Positions 25,451 to 39,059 are shown, numbered from the stretch's first letter. The stretch: 64,000 bases of DNA from Humulus lupulus (GCF_963169125.1 NC_084802.1:13516896-13580895); one strand, 5' to 3'. Notes: generated by a model from the letters alone, not told the origin. Translations and numbers: made by a program.

Positions 25451-25816
25451 GCCCCCAGAGATTATAATTATAAATTTCATGAACATCGAAAATTCATTAA
25501 GAACCAATCACATCTTCAAGGTTTAAACACCACCACTTCAACCATCACCATTACCACCACCACTACCAACAACAATGAACAAAATAATAATAATAATAAT
25601 AATAAAGGAGTAATGATATGTGCACATATCACTGTGTACTAATAATAACATTAATAATAATAACATGGCAGTGCCAGCCATCACTGTGTCATGTTTTTGT
25701 GCATATTTTGTGTGCACATATCATTACTCATAATAAAGATCGGGCTGATGATGATGGGAGCAGAAAGAGATGGAAGCTCAAAATGAAATCAATACAGAAC
25801 TAACTCATCATCGGGC
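25451..25816 (-). repeat. Array unit 9 (family R)
   Basis: Opens GCCCGATGATGAGT with an exact box, but closes CTCTGGGGGC, so the CTGA box has become CTGG. Contains a repeated TGTGCACATATCA phrase in its centre. Confidence 0.58.
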
Positions 25817-26774
25817 AGAAACAAAGATTAATTTCATTAGTTTTAGGCTTTAACTATTTGAAAGATGTTGCATTATTCTGTATTATGATACCAAAAAAAA
25901 AACGATATTAAAAAGGAAAAACACATGAAAAAACAATAAATTTGACAAGAATTACTGCACTGTCCCAGATTGATATTTGAATGGACCAAAATGCTAATTG
26001 ACATGAAACAGATTAAGTCCACTAAAACAAATAAAGTAATGGATATTATCAACAAAAGTTGAACAATAAAGGAGATAACTAACAAAAAGAGAATAACATA
26101 CCAGGCTATCAGTAATTGGAGATAAATTGGAGATATCATTTAGCAATTACAGGCTGCACATCCAGCTTTTTTCACTCCAGCCATTTTGTAGAGTAATCAT
26201 GATTTTAATTAAAGCCAGTTTACATCTTTACACACCTTGAGAGAGAGAGAACATAAACAAGAGAATAAGAAAATGTAAAACAAAGTTTAGCATTATGCAA
26301 GAGATAATGATAATAATGTAACTTGGGGAAGAAACAATCTAATTATGAAGAAATTTAAGAATTTTAACTACAAATCAAATCATAACTGAATTTTTTTTAA
26401 CATTTTGCTAAAGTATTACAAATAAAATGGAGAAGTTAGACCAAACACTTTCTTAATTTTTATGGAAATTTAAAAATACTTTCCGCAATCTAAGATACAA
26501 ATTAATACACTTTCATTGGACATTGAAGCTTTTTTTTGCACAAGAGAAACAAACGATAAAAACAAGTATTGAGAAGAAAATGCAGAGAAGAGCGTGAATG
26601 ATAGTAAAAGTTGAGAAAATGAAACACTAGATATAGATTACAAAATCCAACAAAGTTCTCCAGGCAAAAGTAAAACATGAACGAATGTTGTATTCTATAA
26701 AGAAAAATGCATGGAATTGTAGATTAAAATACAAGAGTTAGCTCATGTTCAAGAGACTGGAAGATAGACAATAA

Positions 26775-26836
26775 AATCCTCTCACAGCTAATCTGGTCAT
26801 CAACAGTATAACATGAAAATTTTCATTTTAAGCCTC
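26775..26836 (-). repeat. Array unit 10, half unit (family Q, outer box lost)
   Basis: Retains the conserved arm ending CAGATTAGCTGTGAGAGG, with CTGA lost and no partner arm. Confidence 0.5.
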
Positions 26837-27569
26837 AAGAGCACTCACAATGGCTTAAATAAAATAGACTTTTTCTGGTGAAAAAGAGAAAAGAGAAACT
26901 AAGATTGATCTAATCGGATTTAGGGATTAACTAATTGACAGATGTAGCATTAGTATGCAGAGTTGCATTAAAACAGAAAGTAAAAAATAAAGCAATATAT
27001 ATGATCAACAAAAGCTGCACCGTAACGGACAAAACTAACAGAAAAGAAAACATACCGGTAATTTAATACAGGCCATTAATAAAAAGGGGCTTTTAGAGAA
27101 ACAACCGACAAGGAAGCAAAGATGTGTGCCAGTAAATTACAACAACAAAAAATAAAATAAAGAATTTTAACAAGAAATAATAAATAAATATATTTTAACA
27201 GTATCCTGAAAGTAAACAATTTGTTTTTCTTATAAAACTAAAATATTTTCCTGATTCCTCCATACAAATTCGAAGACAAAAACATCAAATAAGAAAGATC
27301 ATCAATAATACACTTCTTTTTACACAAAAGAAACAAATGATACAAACTTCACTGGATATTGAAGCTTTCAATAGAATGAAATGCAGAGAAGAGCGTCAAT
27401 GGTAAAAGTTAATTAAAAAAAAAACAAAAAAATCACTACATATAGATATAGTAAACACAATCCAACAAGTTCATCAGGAAGATTGACTTAGACTAAAATA
27501 AGGGTCAGTTGTAATTAATTGAGAACCAAAAAACAAAAAAGAACCGATAAGAAAACAACAAATATCAAA

Positions 27570-27850
27570 GCCCTCAAACGTTGTAGCAAAACTCATATTA
27601 TAATGCAATCACGTAATCCAGAAGGTTATATCCATTACCACTACGACCACCACCATTGGCATTCACCATAACCACCGTAACCCTAAACCCTAATCATAAC
27701 CACCGACAACAACAATAATAACACAAAATGCGCACCAATTAGCATCTTTTTCTACCAAATGGAACCTTTGGAGGCATATGATGAGTGTCATGATGGTAGG
27801 AGCAGAAAGACAAAACCAGGACTCAATGCATAAAATTGTCATCACCAGGC
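27570..27850 (-). repeat. Array unit 11 (family P)
   Basis: Opens GCCTGGTGATGACA and closes CGTTTGAGGGC (TTGA). Includes a telomere-like AACCCTAAACCCTAA at 27679-27693 in the centre. Confidence 0.57.
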
Positions 27851-28119
27851 AGAAAAAAGATTAAATGGCCTAAAACAGATATGAACAATAATGAATCCAA
27901 TGTATACAAGAATGCACTGCAAACAGATACAAATTACTATATACAAAATCATCAAAAGGATCCGAGGAATAGCAATCTTAACAGATACTGAAAGAATGAA
28001 TAAAATCGAGCACAGATAAACAGGTGAAACAGCAATAAAGAATCATAAAAACTTCAATATATACACGCCCACACACGCACACACACATATAGAGAAGAGT
28101 AGAAGAATAGACTACGAAA

Positions 28120-28343
28120 GCCCTTAGATCTCATAGCACATCTGATCATTACAGGATAACATGAGAACTTTCATTACAAGCCTTAAGAGCACTCCCAATA
28201 GATAAATAGATATTTCCTGGAGAGAGAAAAAGAGAGAAATATATACACGCATGCACAGAGAGAGAGAGAGAGTTCAATATGTAACAAGGCTTATAATGCA
28301 GAACCATGAAACTGCTTCACAAATGAGTTTTCCATCACCGGGC
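28120..28343 (-). repeat. Array unit 12 (family Q)
   Basis: Opens GCCCGGTGATGGAA and closes ATCTAAGGGC, so its CTGA box is CTAA. Second Q subtype centre. Confidence 0.57.
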
Positions 28344-28446
28344 AAAAAAACATATATCTTCATTTTGACTTCATTTGCACCATTTAATATAACGGAATAA
28401 GTTAATATTTTGTAGCTATGTAATCAGCCCATCTTAATGGATAAAA

Positions 28447-28806
28447 GCCCTCAGATTTAAAAGCTAAAAATTTCATGAACATTGAAAATTCATTAGAAAC
28501 CAATCACATCTTCAAGGTTTAAACACCACCACTTCCACCACCATCATCGACATTCACCACCACCAACAGAAAACACAACATCATCATCATCATCAATACA
28601 ACCACTACTACTACTACTACCACTACCACCACCACAACCAACATGAGACAATAATTATGATTGTGTAATATTTTGGTAACAATATTATAAAGGACTTTTG
28701 GAGATGATGGTGTTTACCAATGATGGTGGGAGCAGAAAAGATGGAGGCTCAAAATGAAATCAATGCACGAACGTATCAATACAAAAATAAAATCTCATCA
28801 TTGGGC
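28447..28806 (-). repeat. Array unit 13 (family R)
   Basis: Opens GCCCAATGATGAGA with an exact ATGATGA and closes AAATCTGAGGGC with perfect GCCC/GGGC ends. Centre has TCA and CTA triplet runs. Confidence 0.62.
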
Positions 28807-29276
28807 AGAAATAACTTGTCACTTTTAAATGATCTGAATCATTTTTAAGATAAACTGATGAAGTGTCAATATGTCACAAGCAAAGTTAACCATATTCCGA
28901 AAGTACACAATTTAGTAACATGAAAAACAAAAAAAAATCAGTAGTAACATCTATTACAAAAAGAAAAGATATCATGATGTTACCAACAATAAGGAAGAAG
29001 GTAAATGATGAAAACTCAGTGGAATTACTAGAAACTGCCAAATTTTTCATGCATCATCCTTTCTAGCTAAAATAAATAAACAAATACAAAAATCACATTT
29101 AATAAAAAAAACACTAATAATATTCAGAAAAGTTCATATGAATGTTGTAACATAGACAGAAAACCAACATACATTGACTGGTAGTTTATACAAGGGTTAG
29201 TTTACAATAAATTGAAGGAGAAACTAAGAGAATAGCATTTTTTTAAAAACACCTACAAGAAAACAACAACATGAGA

Positions 29277-29558
29277 GCCCTCAGATCTCACTGCAAAATT
29301 TTCAATCACATCATCCAAATGGCTTAACACCAATACTACTACAACGACCACTAGACATTCATCGCAATCAACTTAAGATGGAGATCATCACCAACAACAA
29401 CAACAATTAAAAAGAGTACAGATATGCGCACACAAAATATGCACCAAAACATTACACACTGATAGAGCGTTGGTCACTTACTGAGAGTATCGATGAAGGT
29501 AGGAGCGGAAAGATGAAAGATCAAAATGAAAACTTATTGCAACAAAATGTCATCAGGA
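29277..29558 (-). repeat. Array unit 14 (family P)
   Basis: Opens TTCCTGATGACATT and closes ATCTGAGGGC; the outer stem is partly lost and the box region is three bases shorter than in unit 7. Confidence 0.55.
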
Positions 29559-29815
29559 ATTAAAAAGTTTAGATAAATGATTGAGGAGCCAAATATACTA
29601 TAGCCGAAAAAATGATTAACTTCTACATAGTAGAGGTCAAATACAAAACCAAAACCTACTGCAAAGTAACTTCTAGTTACTAATAATAAAGATAATCATT
29701 ATTTGTCATTAGAAAAATCTTCAATAACACATCTTATTAACAAGTAGCGTTATAAAACAACATGGATAAACAAACATGAATATTCAAAAGAAAAGAGTAT
29801 GATCAAACAAAGAAA

Positions 29816-30085
29816 GCCCTCAGATCTCATAGCTAATCTGGTCATTAACAGTACACAACATGAGAATCTTCATTATGAGCCTTTATACACCGTCTACCCA
29901 CCCTATGAGAGAGGAAGAGAGAGAGATATAAATATATATATATATATACACATACACACACGAGTATTGCTATAAGGCACCATAGAGAAGAGAAGAGAGA
30001 GACAGAGTGTGTAGGATAGATGTAACAAGGCTCATGATGCAACCCACGGAACTGCTTCCCACAATGAGTTTTTCCATCAAAGGTC
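29816..30085 (-). repeat. Array unit 15 (family Q)
   Basis: Opens GACCTTTGATGGAA and closes ATCTGAGGGC. First Q subtype with TA/CA microsatellite in the centre. Confidence 0.58.
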
Positions 30086-30193
30086 AAAAAACACGTAAAG
30101 CACATGAAACCTAAAATACCGCATAAACAATATCTTGACATATCACAGGCCCATTTCTTGCAAGCCAAGTTATATGTAGAGACATCCTAATAT

Positions 30194-30620
30194 GGCCTCA
30201 GAGATTTTAGTTAAAAATTTCTTAACATTGAAAATTCATTAAAAACCAATCACATACACCACTTCAACCACCACCTTCGGCATTCACTACCACCAACAAC
30301 AAACATAGATCATCATAGTGCTGTGCATCATCACCATAACCACCAACAACAAAATAATAATAGATTAATGATATGTGCACATATCATTGTGTAATAATAA
30401 TAATAAAGAATATAGCAGTATCCCATAATGTTTTAGTTCATATTTTGTGTGCACATATCATTACTCGTAAAAAGATTTTAGTGCCTTTTTTGTGTGCACA
30501 AATCATTACTCATAATAAAGATTGGATTTTTGAGGGTGATAAAATGTACAGAAGATGGTGGGAGCAGAAAAAGATGGAGGCTCAAAATGAAACCAATACA
30601 AAACATCCTCATCGTTGGGC
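30194..30620 (-). repeat. Array unit 16 (family R)
   Basis: Opens GCCCAACGATGAGG and closes CTCTGAGGCC. The longest unit, with three TGTGCACA-type phrases in its centre. Confidence 0.57.
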
Positions 30621-31612
30621 AGAAACATAGATTAATTTCATTAGCTTTAGGCTTTAACTAATTGTCATTAATTGGGAGAGCTGCTCTATTTTGTTTAATG
30701 ATAAAAAAATAATAATAATAATAATTAAAAAAACCTATTCAAAAAAGGGGAAAAAAACAAAAAATTTACAAGAATAACTGCATTGTCCCTGAATGATAAT
30801 TCAATGAAGCAAAATGCTAATTGACATGAAACAGATAAAGTCCATTAAAATAAATAAAGTAACGGATATGATCAACAACATTTGAACAATAAAGGACATT
30901 AATAACAGATAAGAGAATATCATACCAGTAATTACAGATATCTTTAGCAATCAGATCTCATTCGGCAATTCCAGGCCATTTTAGAGATGCATCCAACTTT
31001 TTTCACTCAAACCAGTTTGTAGATTAACCATGATTTTCATTAAAGCCAGTTTACACCTTTATATACCTTGAGAGAGAGAGCACAGAGAATGCAAAAAAGT
31101 GTAATTTCTGAATGTTTTTCTCCAACTCAACGGATGCAAAAGATAATAATAAAAATATTAACGAGGGAAGAAACAAAATTTTAGAGGAACTAATTACAGA
31201 GAAATTTAAGAATTTTAATATTATGCTAAAGTATTACAAATAAAATGGAGAAGTTAAAGTGATCAAAAACTTCTTTTTGATGAAAATTTAAAAGCATTTT
31301 CCTAAACAAAGAAGAAAGATCGTGAATAATACTTTTTTACACAACAGAAACAGAAGATAAAAATTTCATTGGTCATTGAAGCATAAAAAAAAAACAAGTA
31401 TTAAGAAGAATAAAATGCTGAGAAGATAATGAATGATAGTAACAGTTACAAAAATGAAACACTCGATGTAGTTTACACAATCCAAAAAGTGCTCCGGGCA
31501 GAAATAAAATATGAACTGAATGTTGCAATTTATTAAGAAAAATGCATTATCTTGCAGATTAAAATACAAGGGTTAGTTTATATTCAACAGACTAGAAGAT
31601 TAGACGATAAAA

Positions 31613-31804
31613 GCCTTCAGTTCTCATAGCTAATCTGGTCATTAACAGAACATGAGAATTATCATTATAAGCCTTAGGAGCACTCACAATAGCTTGTGTA
31701 AAATAGACTTTTTCTCCAGAAAAAGTAGAGAGATACATAAACATATTCATAACTAGAATGCAAAACCATAAAACTGCTTTTCAAAATGAAATTTTCCATA
31801 GGGC
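31613..31804 (-). repeat. Array unit 17 (family Q)
   Basis: Opens GCCCTATGGAAAATT, missing bases of the TGATGG box, and closes AACTGAAGGC. The shortest complete unit. Confidence 0.55.
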
Positions 31805-31965
31805 AAAAAAACATGTAAGTACGTGAAAACTATGCATTAAAAAAATTAATTAAAAAAAAGCATTATAGTAAAGTATCATCACATCCTTTCCATGCAAAAA
31901 AAAAAGTACAGAAATATATACATGCATCCTCATATCCTCATTTTGAGTTCATATCAACCAATTAT

Positions 31966-32215
31966 GCCCTCAGAGAGCTAGTTATATCATGAACATTGAA
32001 AACTAATCACATCTTCAAGGTTGAAACACCGCCACTTCAACCACCATCATCAGCATTCACCACCACCAACAGAAAACACAGAACATGGTCGTCCTTGTCG
32101 TCACCACCACATGAGAAAAAAATAACAATAAATATAAAACTTCTGGAGATGATGGTACCAAAGATGGTGGGAGCAGAAGAGATGGAGGCTCAAAAAAAAG
32201 TACTCATCATCAGGC
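31966..32215 (-). repeat. Array unit 18 (family R)
   Basis: Opens GCCTGATGATGAGT and closes CTCTCTGAGGGC, with CTGA intact. Confidence 0.6.
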
Positions 32216-32639
32216 AAAAATTTAAACGTTTAATAATCTTAATAACATTTTAAATAAGAAGCCCTAAAATATAGGAACAAAGTGAAGCATATCCCAAAAA
32301 AAAATCATAACTAGCTAATACAAAAGATTTAACACAGTTTAGAAACATGAAAAAACAAATAAAAGCAATTACAAAAATTAAAAAAATGAAGAGAAAGATC
32401 AACAACAGTTGCACCATGGACATAACTAACACAGAAAAGAGATTAAACATACTTAGATACACCCCTCTGTTCTTTTAGACAAACAATATAGTCAAAGAAA
32501 TTCAAAATTGAAACACGAATTAGAGTAAGAATGAATGAACTATCATAAACAACACAAAATGCATTGACTGGTAGTTTATACAAGGGTTAACTTACAATAA
32601 ATTGAGGAAGATACTACAAAAAAAAAACAACAATAATAA

Positions 32640-32766
32640 TAATATGCACCAAAAATTTACATAGAGATAGGGCATTTTTGGCATATGGTGAGTATCGATG
32701 TTGTTAGGAGCAAAAAGATGAAAGATCAAAATGAAAGCTCATTGCAACAAAATGTCATCCTCGGGC
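32640..32766 (-). repeat. Array unit 19, half unit (family P, TGATGA arm only)
   Basis: Opens GCCCGAGGATGACATT; the CTGA arm is not found to its left. Confidence 0.5.
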
Positions 32767-32896
32767 ATTATTTTTTTTAACAAAAAAAGATATATATTTT
32801 AACAGACAATATTACATTGATTAACTGGTGATACAACAAAGTAAAATAGAAAAACAAAGTTGAGCATTCAAAAAAGTGTATGATCAGTCAAAGAAA

Positions 32897-33184
32897 GCCC
32901 TCAGATCTCATAGCTAATCTGGTCATTAACAGAATACCATGAGAATTTTTATTATGAGCCTTGCTACACAGTCCAACCATCCTATGAGAGAGAGAGAGAT
33001 GGAGAAATACAAATATATACGAGTGTTGTTATAAGGCACCACAAAGTAGAGAAGCTAATGGGAGTGCTCTTAAAGTGGCAATCACAACAAAAGAGAGAGA
33101 GAGAGAGAGCAGGACAGATGTAGCAAAGCTCATGATGCAAAACCATGAAACTGTTTCCCACAATGAGTTTTTCCATCACAGGGC
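32897..33184 (-). repeat. Array unit 20 (family Q)
   Basis: Opens GCCCTGTGATGGAA and closes ATCTGAGGGC. Inner stem reaches about 15 pairs (ATGAGCTTTGCTACA against TGTAGCAAGGCTCAT). A good reference copy. Confidence 0.63.
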
Positions 33185-33310
33185 CAAAAACATGTAAAGC
33201 ACTTGAGACATAAAAACCCACATAAACAATATCTTAACATATCAAGACCCCTAATATTGTCAACCTCCAAACGTGAAAGCTATACGTAGAAAACATCCTA
33301 TACAAGCCAA

Positions 33311-33607
33311 GCCCTCAGATATTATAGTTATAAATTTCAGAAAAATTGAAAATTCATTAAAAACCAATCACATCTTTAAGGTTGAAATACCACCACTTCA
33401 ACCACCACCAACAGCAAACATAGAAAATCATCATCAGCATCACCACCAACAACAACAAGAAAATAATAATAATAATAACAACAACAGCAGTAAAGAATGA
33501 ACTTTTGATGATGATAATATGTACCAAGTATGGTGAGAGCAGAAAGAGATGGAGGCTCAAAATGATATCAACAAATAAATCAATTTAGAACATTTTCATC
33601 ATCGGGC
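33311..33607 (-). repeat. Array unit 21 (family R)
   Basis: Opens GCCCGATGATGAAA and closes ATATCTGAGGGC; both boxes exact and outer stem perfect. Confidence 0.63.
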
Positions 33608-33799
33608 AGAAACAAAGATTGATCTGAATAGTTTTAGCCATAAACAAATTGACAGATATAGCTTTAGATTGTAGAAAAACTATTCAAAAAGAAAGAAAAA
33701 CAAAACCAGAAAATCAAAAAATTTGCAAGAATTAATGCAATATTAATTGACATCAAACAGATTAAGTTCATTGAAACAAATAATAAAAAAGCAAATAAA

Positions 33800-33835
33800 G
33801 TAATAGATGCAACAAAATGTCAACATTTGGCAGAA
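33800..33835 (-). repeat. Array unit 22, remnant (family P)
   Basis: Only a short GCCAAATGTTGACATTTTG arm remains; placed by its position in the P-Q-R order. Confidence 0.4.
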
Positions 33836-34092
33836 AAAAATATTTGATTAATAAATTAGCAGCCAATATAGCATGTAAAGAAGTCGACAAAAACACAACC
33901 AAATATAAACAAGAATGCAATGCAAAGAGATTAAATTTATTAAAATAAAATCATCCAAATGAGAATCAAAGAAAAGTGAAATGCACACAATTCAAACTGA
34001 AATGGAATGGTAAAGTTGTGGTCAAAGACACGTGAGTAGCAAAACAGATTAAAATAAATATTTAAAATAAAGTATATGATAAGTCTACCAAA

Positions 34093-34361
34093 GCCCTCAG
34101 ATCTCATAGCTAACCTGGACATTAACAGTATAACATGAGAATTTTCATTATCAGCCTTAGTACACCGTTCAACCACCCTTAGAGAGAGAGAAATTTATTT
34201 ATATATATATATAGATATGAGCAGTGCTACAAGGCACCAACAGTGCCCAGCACAAGATAGATAGAGAGATAGAGAGAGAGAGAAAGTAGGACAGATATAA
34301 CAAGGCTCATGATGCAAAACCATGAAACTGCTTTCCACAATGAGTTTTTCCATCACAGAGC
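34093..34361 (-). repeat. Array unit 23 (family Q)
   Basis: Opens GCTCTGTGATGGAA and closes ATCTGAGGGC; a U-G pair keeps the outer stem. Confidence 0.6.
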
Positions 34362-34549
34362 AAACAACATGTAAACCACCACGATAAACCTAAAAATCAC
34401 ATAAACAATGTCTCCACATATTACAGCCTACATTACACACAAAATGTTGTGCACAAAAAATATAATAAAAGTTTAGCACAATTTTGTGTGCACATGTCAT
34501 ATCTCATGATAGTAATTATAACAATGACATAAACAATGATATGTACCAA

Positions 34550-34606
34550 AGATGGTGGGAGATGGAGCTCAAAATGAAATCAACACAACACTCGCATAAT
34601 CGAGCA
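34550..34606 (-). repeat. Array unit 24, half unit (family R)
   Basis: Minus strand opens GCTCGATTATGCGAG and continues with the GATTTCATTTTGAGC arm; the CTGA arm is absent. Confidence 0.45.
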
Positions 34607-35480
34607 AAACCAAAGATTGACAAATAACCACCAATAATTTGTAGACTCACTATAAACTGTTAAAGAATAAATTTAATAAGAAAAAAAAGGGAAAAAAATT
34701 AAATACTGCTCATTAGGAGAAAAAATATTATTTGACATCAACCTTAGTAAGTACATTAAGATAAAAAAAATACAAAAACTGTAATATAAATGATAAACAA
34801 AATTACATCATAAAGGACTGACAGAGAAGGGAATAACATACCAGTAATTTGAGATATCAGAAGGCTATTAATAAATAAAAACGGGCTTCTAGGGATACAA
34901 CAAATGTTTAAAAATCATTTTAAAACAATCTTTCTTTATTCGCTCAAAGCATAATCATGAATTCCATAATTTTCAACTGAGAGGGAAAAATAACATAAAT
35001 AAGAGAATTAGAGAGGCATAAGAGATTAAAGACAATTCATTTAATTTCTAAAATTTATTTTCACCACTATCAGATGCAAGAGAATGATAACTTAGGGAAG
35101 AAAAAATCAATTTACTCTAGCGAATAAAAATAAATTTTGCCACTGTAAGAATATTTTAGAAAAGTAAATTACAAAGAAAAGAATTTTAACAAGAAATCAT
35201 AACTAAATCTATTTTAATAGTATTGTAAAGTGTTAGAAATAAATTGTAGACTAAAACTGTCCAATCTAAGATACAAATTCCAGAACACATCAAAAGAAGA
35301 AAGATATAATACGATTTTACAAAGAGAAACAAAATACAATATTTACAACAAAGGTTTGAATAAAAAAAAAGTACTGAAAAGAATGAAATCCATTCCCAGA
35401 AAAGTATCAATGAGAGTAGACGTTAAACAACAATGTAGTACTCAATCCAACAAGTTCCTGAAGAAAACAACAATGTTGAA

Positions 35481-35770
35481 GCCACCTTGTAGCAAAACTT
35501 GCTAAAAATTCAATCACATCATTCAGAAGGTTAAACCATTACCACTACGCCCACTGCTATCGACATTCACCAAAACCACCATAAATGCACTTCCAACAGA
35601 TTATTTATTCTATCCTTTAGAGAACAACAATAATAATAGGAGTAACGATATGTTGACACAAAATATGCAGCAAATGGCCTTTGGAGGCTTACAATGAATG
35701 TTGATAATTGTGGGAACAGAAAGATAAAACCAAACAGAAGACTCGTACATAAAACTATCATCATCAGGCC
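35481..35770 (-). repeat. Array unit 25 (family P, second subtype)
   Basis: Opens GGCCTGATGATGATAG with an exact box; the far end ACAAGGTGGC has lost CTGA. Confidence 0.52.
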
Positions 35771-36044
35771 AAAAAAAAAAGTTCATAATCTAAGAAGCAA
35801 AGATTGGCCAAAACAGATAACGACAAAATCAAATCCAATGTAAACAAGAATGCACTGCAAACAGGTTCAAGTTACTTGATACAAAAGCATCAAAGGCATT
35901 GTCAAGTAGTGGTCAAAAACATGCATTATAAAATAGATTAATAATAAAGGTAATCTTTAAATAATTCTTCCTCTAATCTATTAACAGGTGATAAAGCAAA
36001 TAAAGCATTATAAAACAGAGAATAACAAACTTATATATTCAAAA

Positions 36045-36283
36045 GCCCTCAGATCTCATAAGCTAATCTGGTCATTAACAGTGTATATGAGAATTTTCAT
36101 TATAAGCCTTAATAGCACTCACAATAGCTTCTGTAAAATAGACTTTTTCTGGTGAAAAAGTAGAGAGAGAGAGAGAGAGAGCAATATATATGTATGTATG
36201 TATGTATAGAGAGAGAGAGAGAGAAGGCTTATAGTGCAAAACCATGAAACTGCTTCTGAAAATTAGATTTTCCATCACAGGGC
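36045..36283 (-). repeat. Array unit 26 (family Q, second subtype)
   Basis: Opens GCCCTGTGATGGAA and closes GATCTGAGGGC. Centre has GAGCACTCACAATAG, then GA and TGTA runs. Confidence 0.62.
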
Positions 36284-36405
36284 AAATAAGCATGCAAAGA
36301 AAGTGAAAACTAACAAAAAAAAATGACAATATCTTCATCTTATTACATTACGCAATAAAATATATATTTTGTAGCTATAAAAAGAGACCATTTTAATATA
36401 TAAAT

Positions 36406-36727
36406 GCCCTCAGAGACTAATGCTAGAAATTTCATGAACATTGAAAATTCATTAAGAACCAATCACATCTTCAAGGTTTAAACACCACCACTTCAACCAT
36501 CACCTTTGGCATTCACCACCACCAACAGCAAACACAGATCATCATCATCATCACCACAGCCAACATGAGAAAATAATAATAAATAAATAAATAAATAAAA
36601 TAAAATAAAATAATGGACTTTTGAAGATGATGGTGAGTACCAAAGATGGTGGGAGCAGAAAAGATGGAGGCTCAAAATGAAATCAATGCACATATCAATA
36701 CAAAAATAAAAGTTCTCATCATCAGGC
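36406..36727 (-). repeat. Array unit 27 (family R)
   Basis: Opens GCCTGATGATGAGA and closes TCTCTGAGGGC. Last family R unit before the Q-only stretch. Confidence 0.6.
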
Positions 36728-37606
36728 ACAAAGTAATCTAGAAACAAACTAAAGAACTGTGGAAAAAAAACGTATATAATTAATAAAAAAAAAAATTACA
36801 AAAGACCCAATAAAAGAAAGTTATTAAAGGAAAGAGATTGTAGATATGACAACTTTACTCAGTAAAAAGAACAATGAAAATACATATATGATGAAGCAAA
36901 TTTTAAATTTTAATCATCTAAACAACATTTCATATAAAAAGTACCAAAATATCAAATGGCAAAGTTAAAAATAGACCAAAAATATGAAGTCATAACAACG
37001 CAATTAAGAAAAATACAAATTTTGAAATAAAAAAAGTAATAAGAACACTTGCAAAAAAAAAATTGCAACATGAACAACTAACAAAGAAACGAAATCAAAA
37101 CATAGCAGTCATTTGAGATAAAGCCCTCAATTCTTTTAGACATACACGTTTTAAAATCATATTAAAATGGAGCCTTTTTTATACTCAAGCACATAACCAT
37201 GATTTTCATTAAAACCATTTTGCATCTTCACCAATCTAGAGAGAGAATGCAAAGAAAAAAAAAAGATCATCTTGTTACCATCTAAAGATGAAAACGTTTA
37301 TGATGAAAAATCATGGACCCATTTGAAACTACTACTATTTTCATCATTGGGCTAATGAAACTACAATCCTCAACATTAAAACAAGAACATAGACAAATAC
37401 ATTTTACTAAGCTATACACAGATTGAATTTAGTGCAACAATTCAACTCGTTCAGAACAATTCACATAAAATAAGATTTTACAATTCTACTGATTCAAGTA
37501 ATGAATATTTTATGTCAATCAATGATAAAACATAAAGGGTGTTAATAGTACACTGAGGAACATATTAACATACAACAGTACATGTAACATATAATAGTTA
37601 TTAAAA

Positions 37607-37833
37607 GCCCTCAGATCTCATAGCTAAATCAGATCATTAACAAAATAACCACCGACTTTTCATCAACGCCATTCTACATCTTCAATAACCTCGTAAGAGA
37701 GAGAGAGAGAGAGAGAGAGAGGATAAAAAGAAGAAGATGATGATAATGAAGATGATGAGGCAAAAAAGACGTAGCGGCTCATGATGAAAAGCCAAGGCAA
37801 TGTTTCCAACATTGAGTTTTTCCATCACAGGGC
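37607..37833 (-). repeat. Array unit 28 (family Q)
   Basis: Opens GCCCTGTGATGGAA and closes ATCTGAGGGC; inner arm text differs (ATTTAGCTATGAG). First of four Q units without P or R partners. Confidence 0.6.
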
Positions 37834-38174
37834 AAAGGATACTACCATATGTAAAACCCACTAACATTAAAAAGGAAAATACTGCAAGATCAACTTTACA
37901 GCTTACAAATAAAAAATCAGTACATAAGTTATATTGTAGACATCATTAGTTACTAATCATGGATTAAGTTCAGTTCGACATTACATATGATTTTTCAAGA
38001 GTATATGAGTGAGGAAGAGAGCACAAGGATTGCGACCAGGATCCATCTCAGTGAAGATGTTGACACAGTAAAAATGTCATCACAAATCAGCAACTCAAGT
38101 TATACATTATCTAAGAATCCGTAATGGATGTGAACAACCATTGAGGAAACACAAATTCATTATAGAAGTAACAA

Positions 38175-38447
38175 GCCCTCAGATCTCATAGCTATATCAG
38201 ATCATTAACAATATTAACCACAGATTATTTTCAAACCCCATTTACATCTTCACCCACCTCGTAAGAGAGAGAGAGAGTAGTGGTAGTAGTAGTAATAGTA
38301 GTAAAGAAGGAAAGAAAGAGAGATAGATAGATAGATAGATCTGAGGGTGGTGGTGGGCAGCGATAATGAGGCGGCAAAGATGTAAAGGGCAATTATGAAA
38401 AACCAAGGAGAATTTGTTTCCAACAATGAGTTTTTCCATCACAGGGC
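38175..38447 (-). repeat. Array unit 29 (family Q)
   Basis: Same box pair as unit 28. Centre has GA, GTA and GATA runs. Flanking DNA closely resembles that around unit 30, suggesting recent duplication of this block. Confidence 0.6.
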
Positions 38448-39059
38448 AGAAACACTATTATACATGATATAATCATATTGAAAAGATCAGTGAACAATAC
38501 AATGCAGAAATAAACACGAAAATGAAGTGAAAGTTCCTCCCTTAGGTTCATATAAAGCTTTCTAGGATGCATGTCCATCAATTAACGCAGCTAAAAAACT
38601 ACTCATAAACATTTGCCATCATCTATTATGGAACCCATTAACATACCAAACCAGAACAACAAAATAACATTTAGTGAGAAAAATGCAAAGAAAAAAGCTC
38701 AAACTAGAGCCATAATCATAGAGATTGAGTTCGGTTGGAAATTAAATATGATTTTTCAAGAGAATGCGAGTGAGGACGAGAGCTAAAGGATTGCAAAAGA
38801 TAGGTAGAGCGAGAGTATGAGAAACAATTAAATTTGCAATACAAACAACCAGAAACTAACCTAGTGATGTTATTTAGAAGTTGTAAACAAATGGGAATGG
38901 GACAAGTTAAAATATCGTCACAAATGAGAAACTCAAAGTCAGACGTGATCTAAGGATACGGTACAAAGTAACAGATGTGATCATCCACTGATGAAACAAA
39001 CAGACATTAGAGAAGTAACAAGAAAAACCCATTAAATGTAATCACTGTATTATTAGAAA

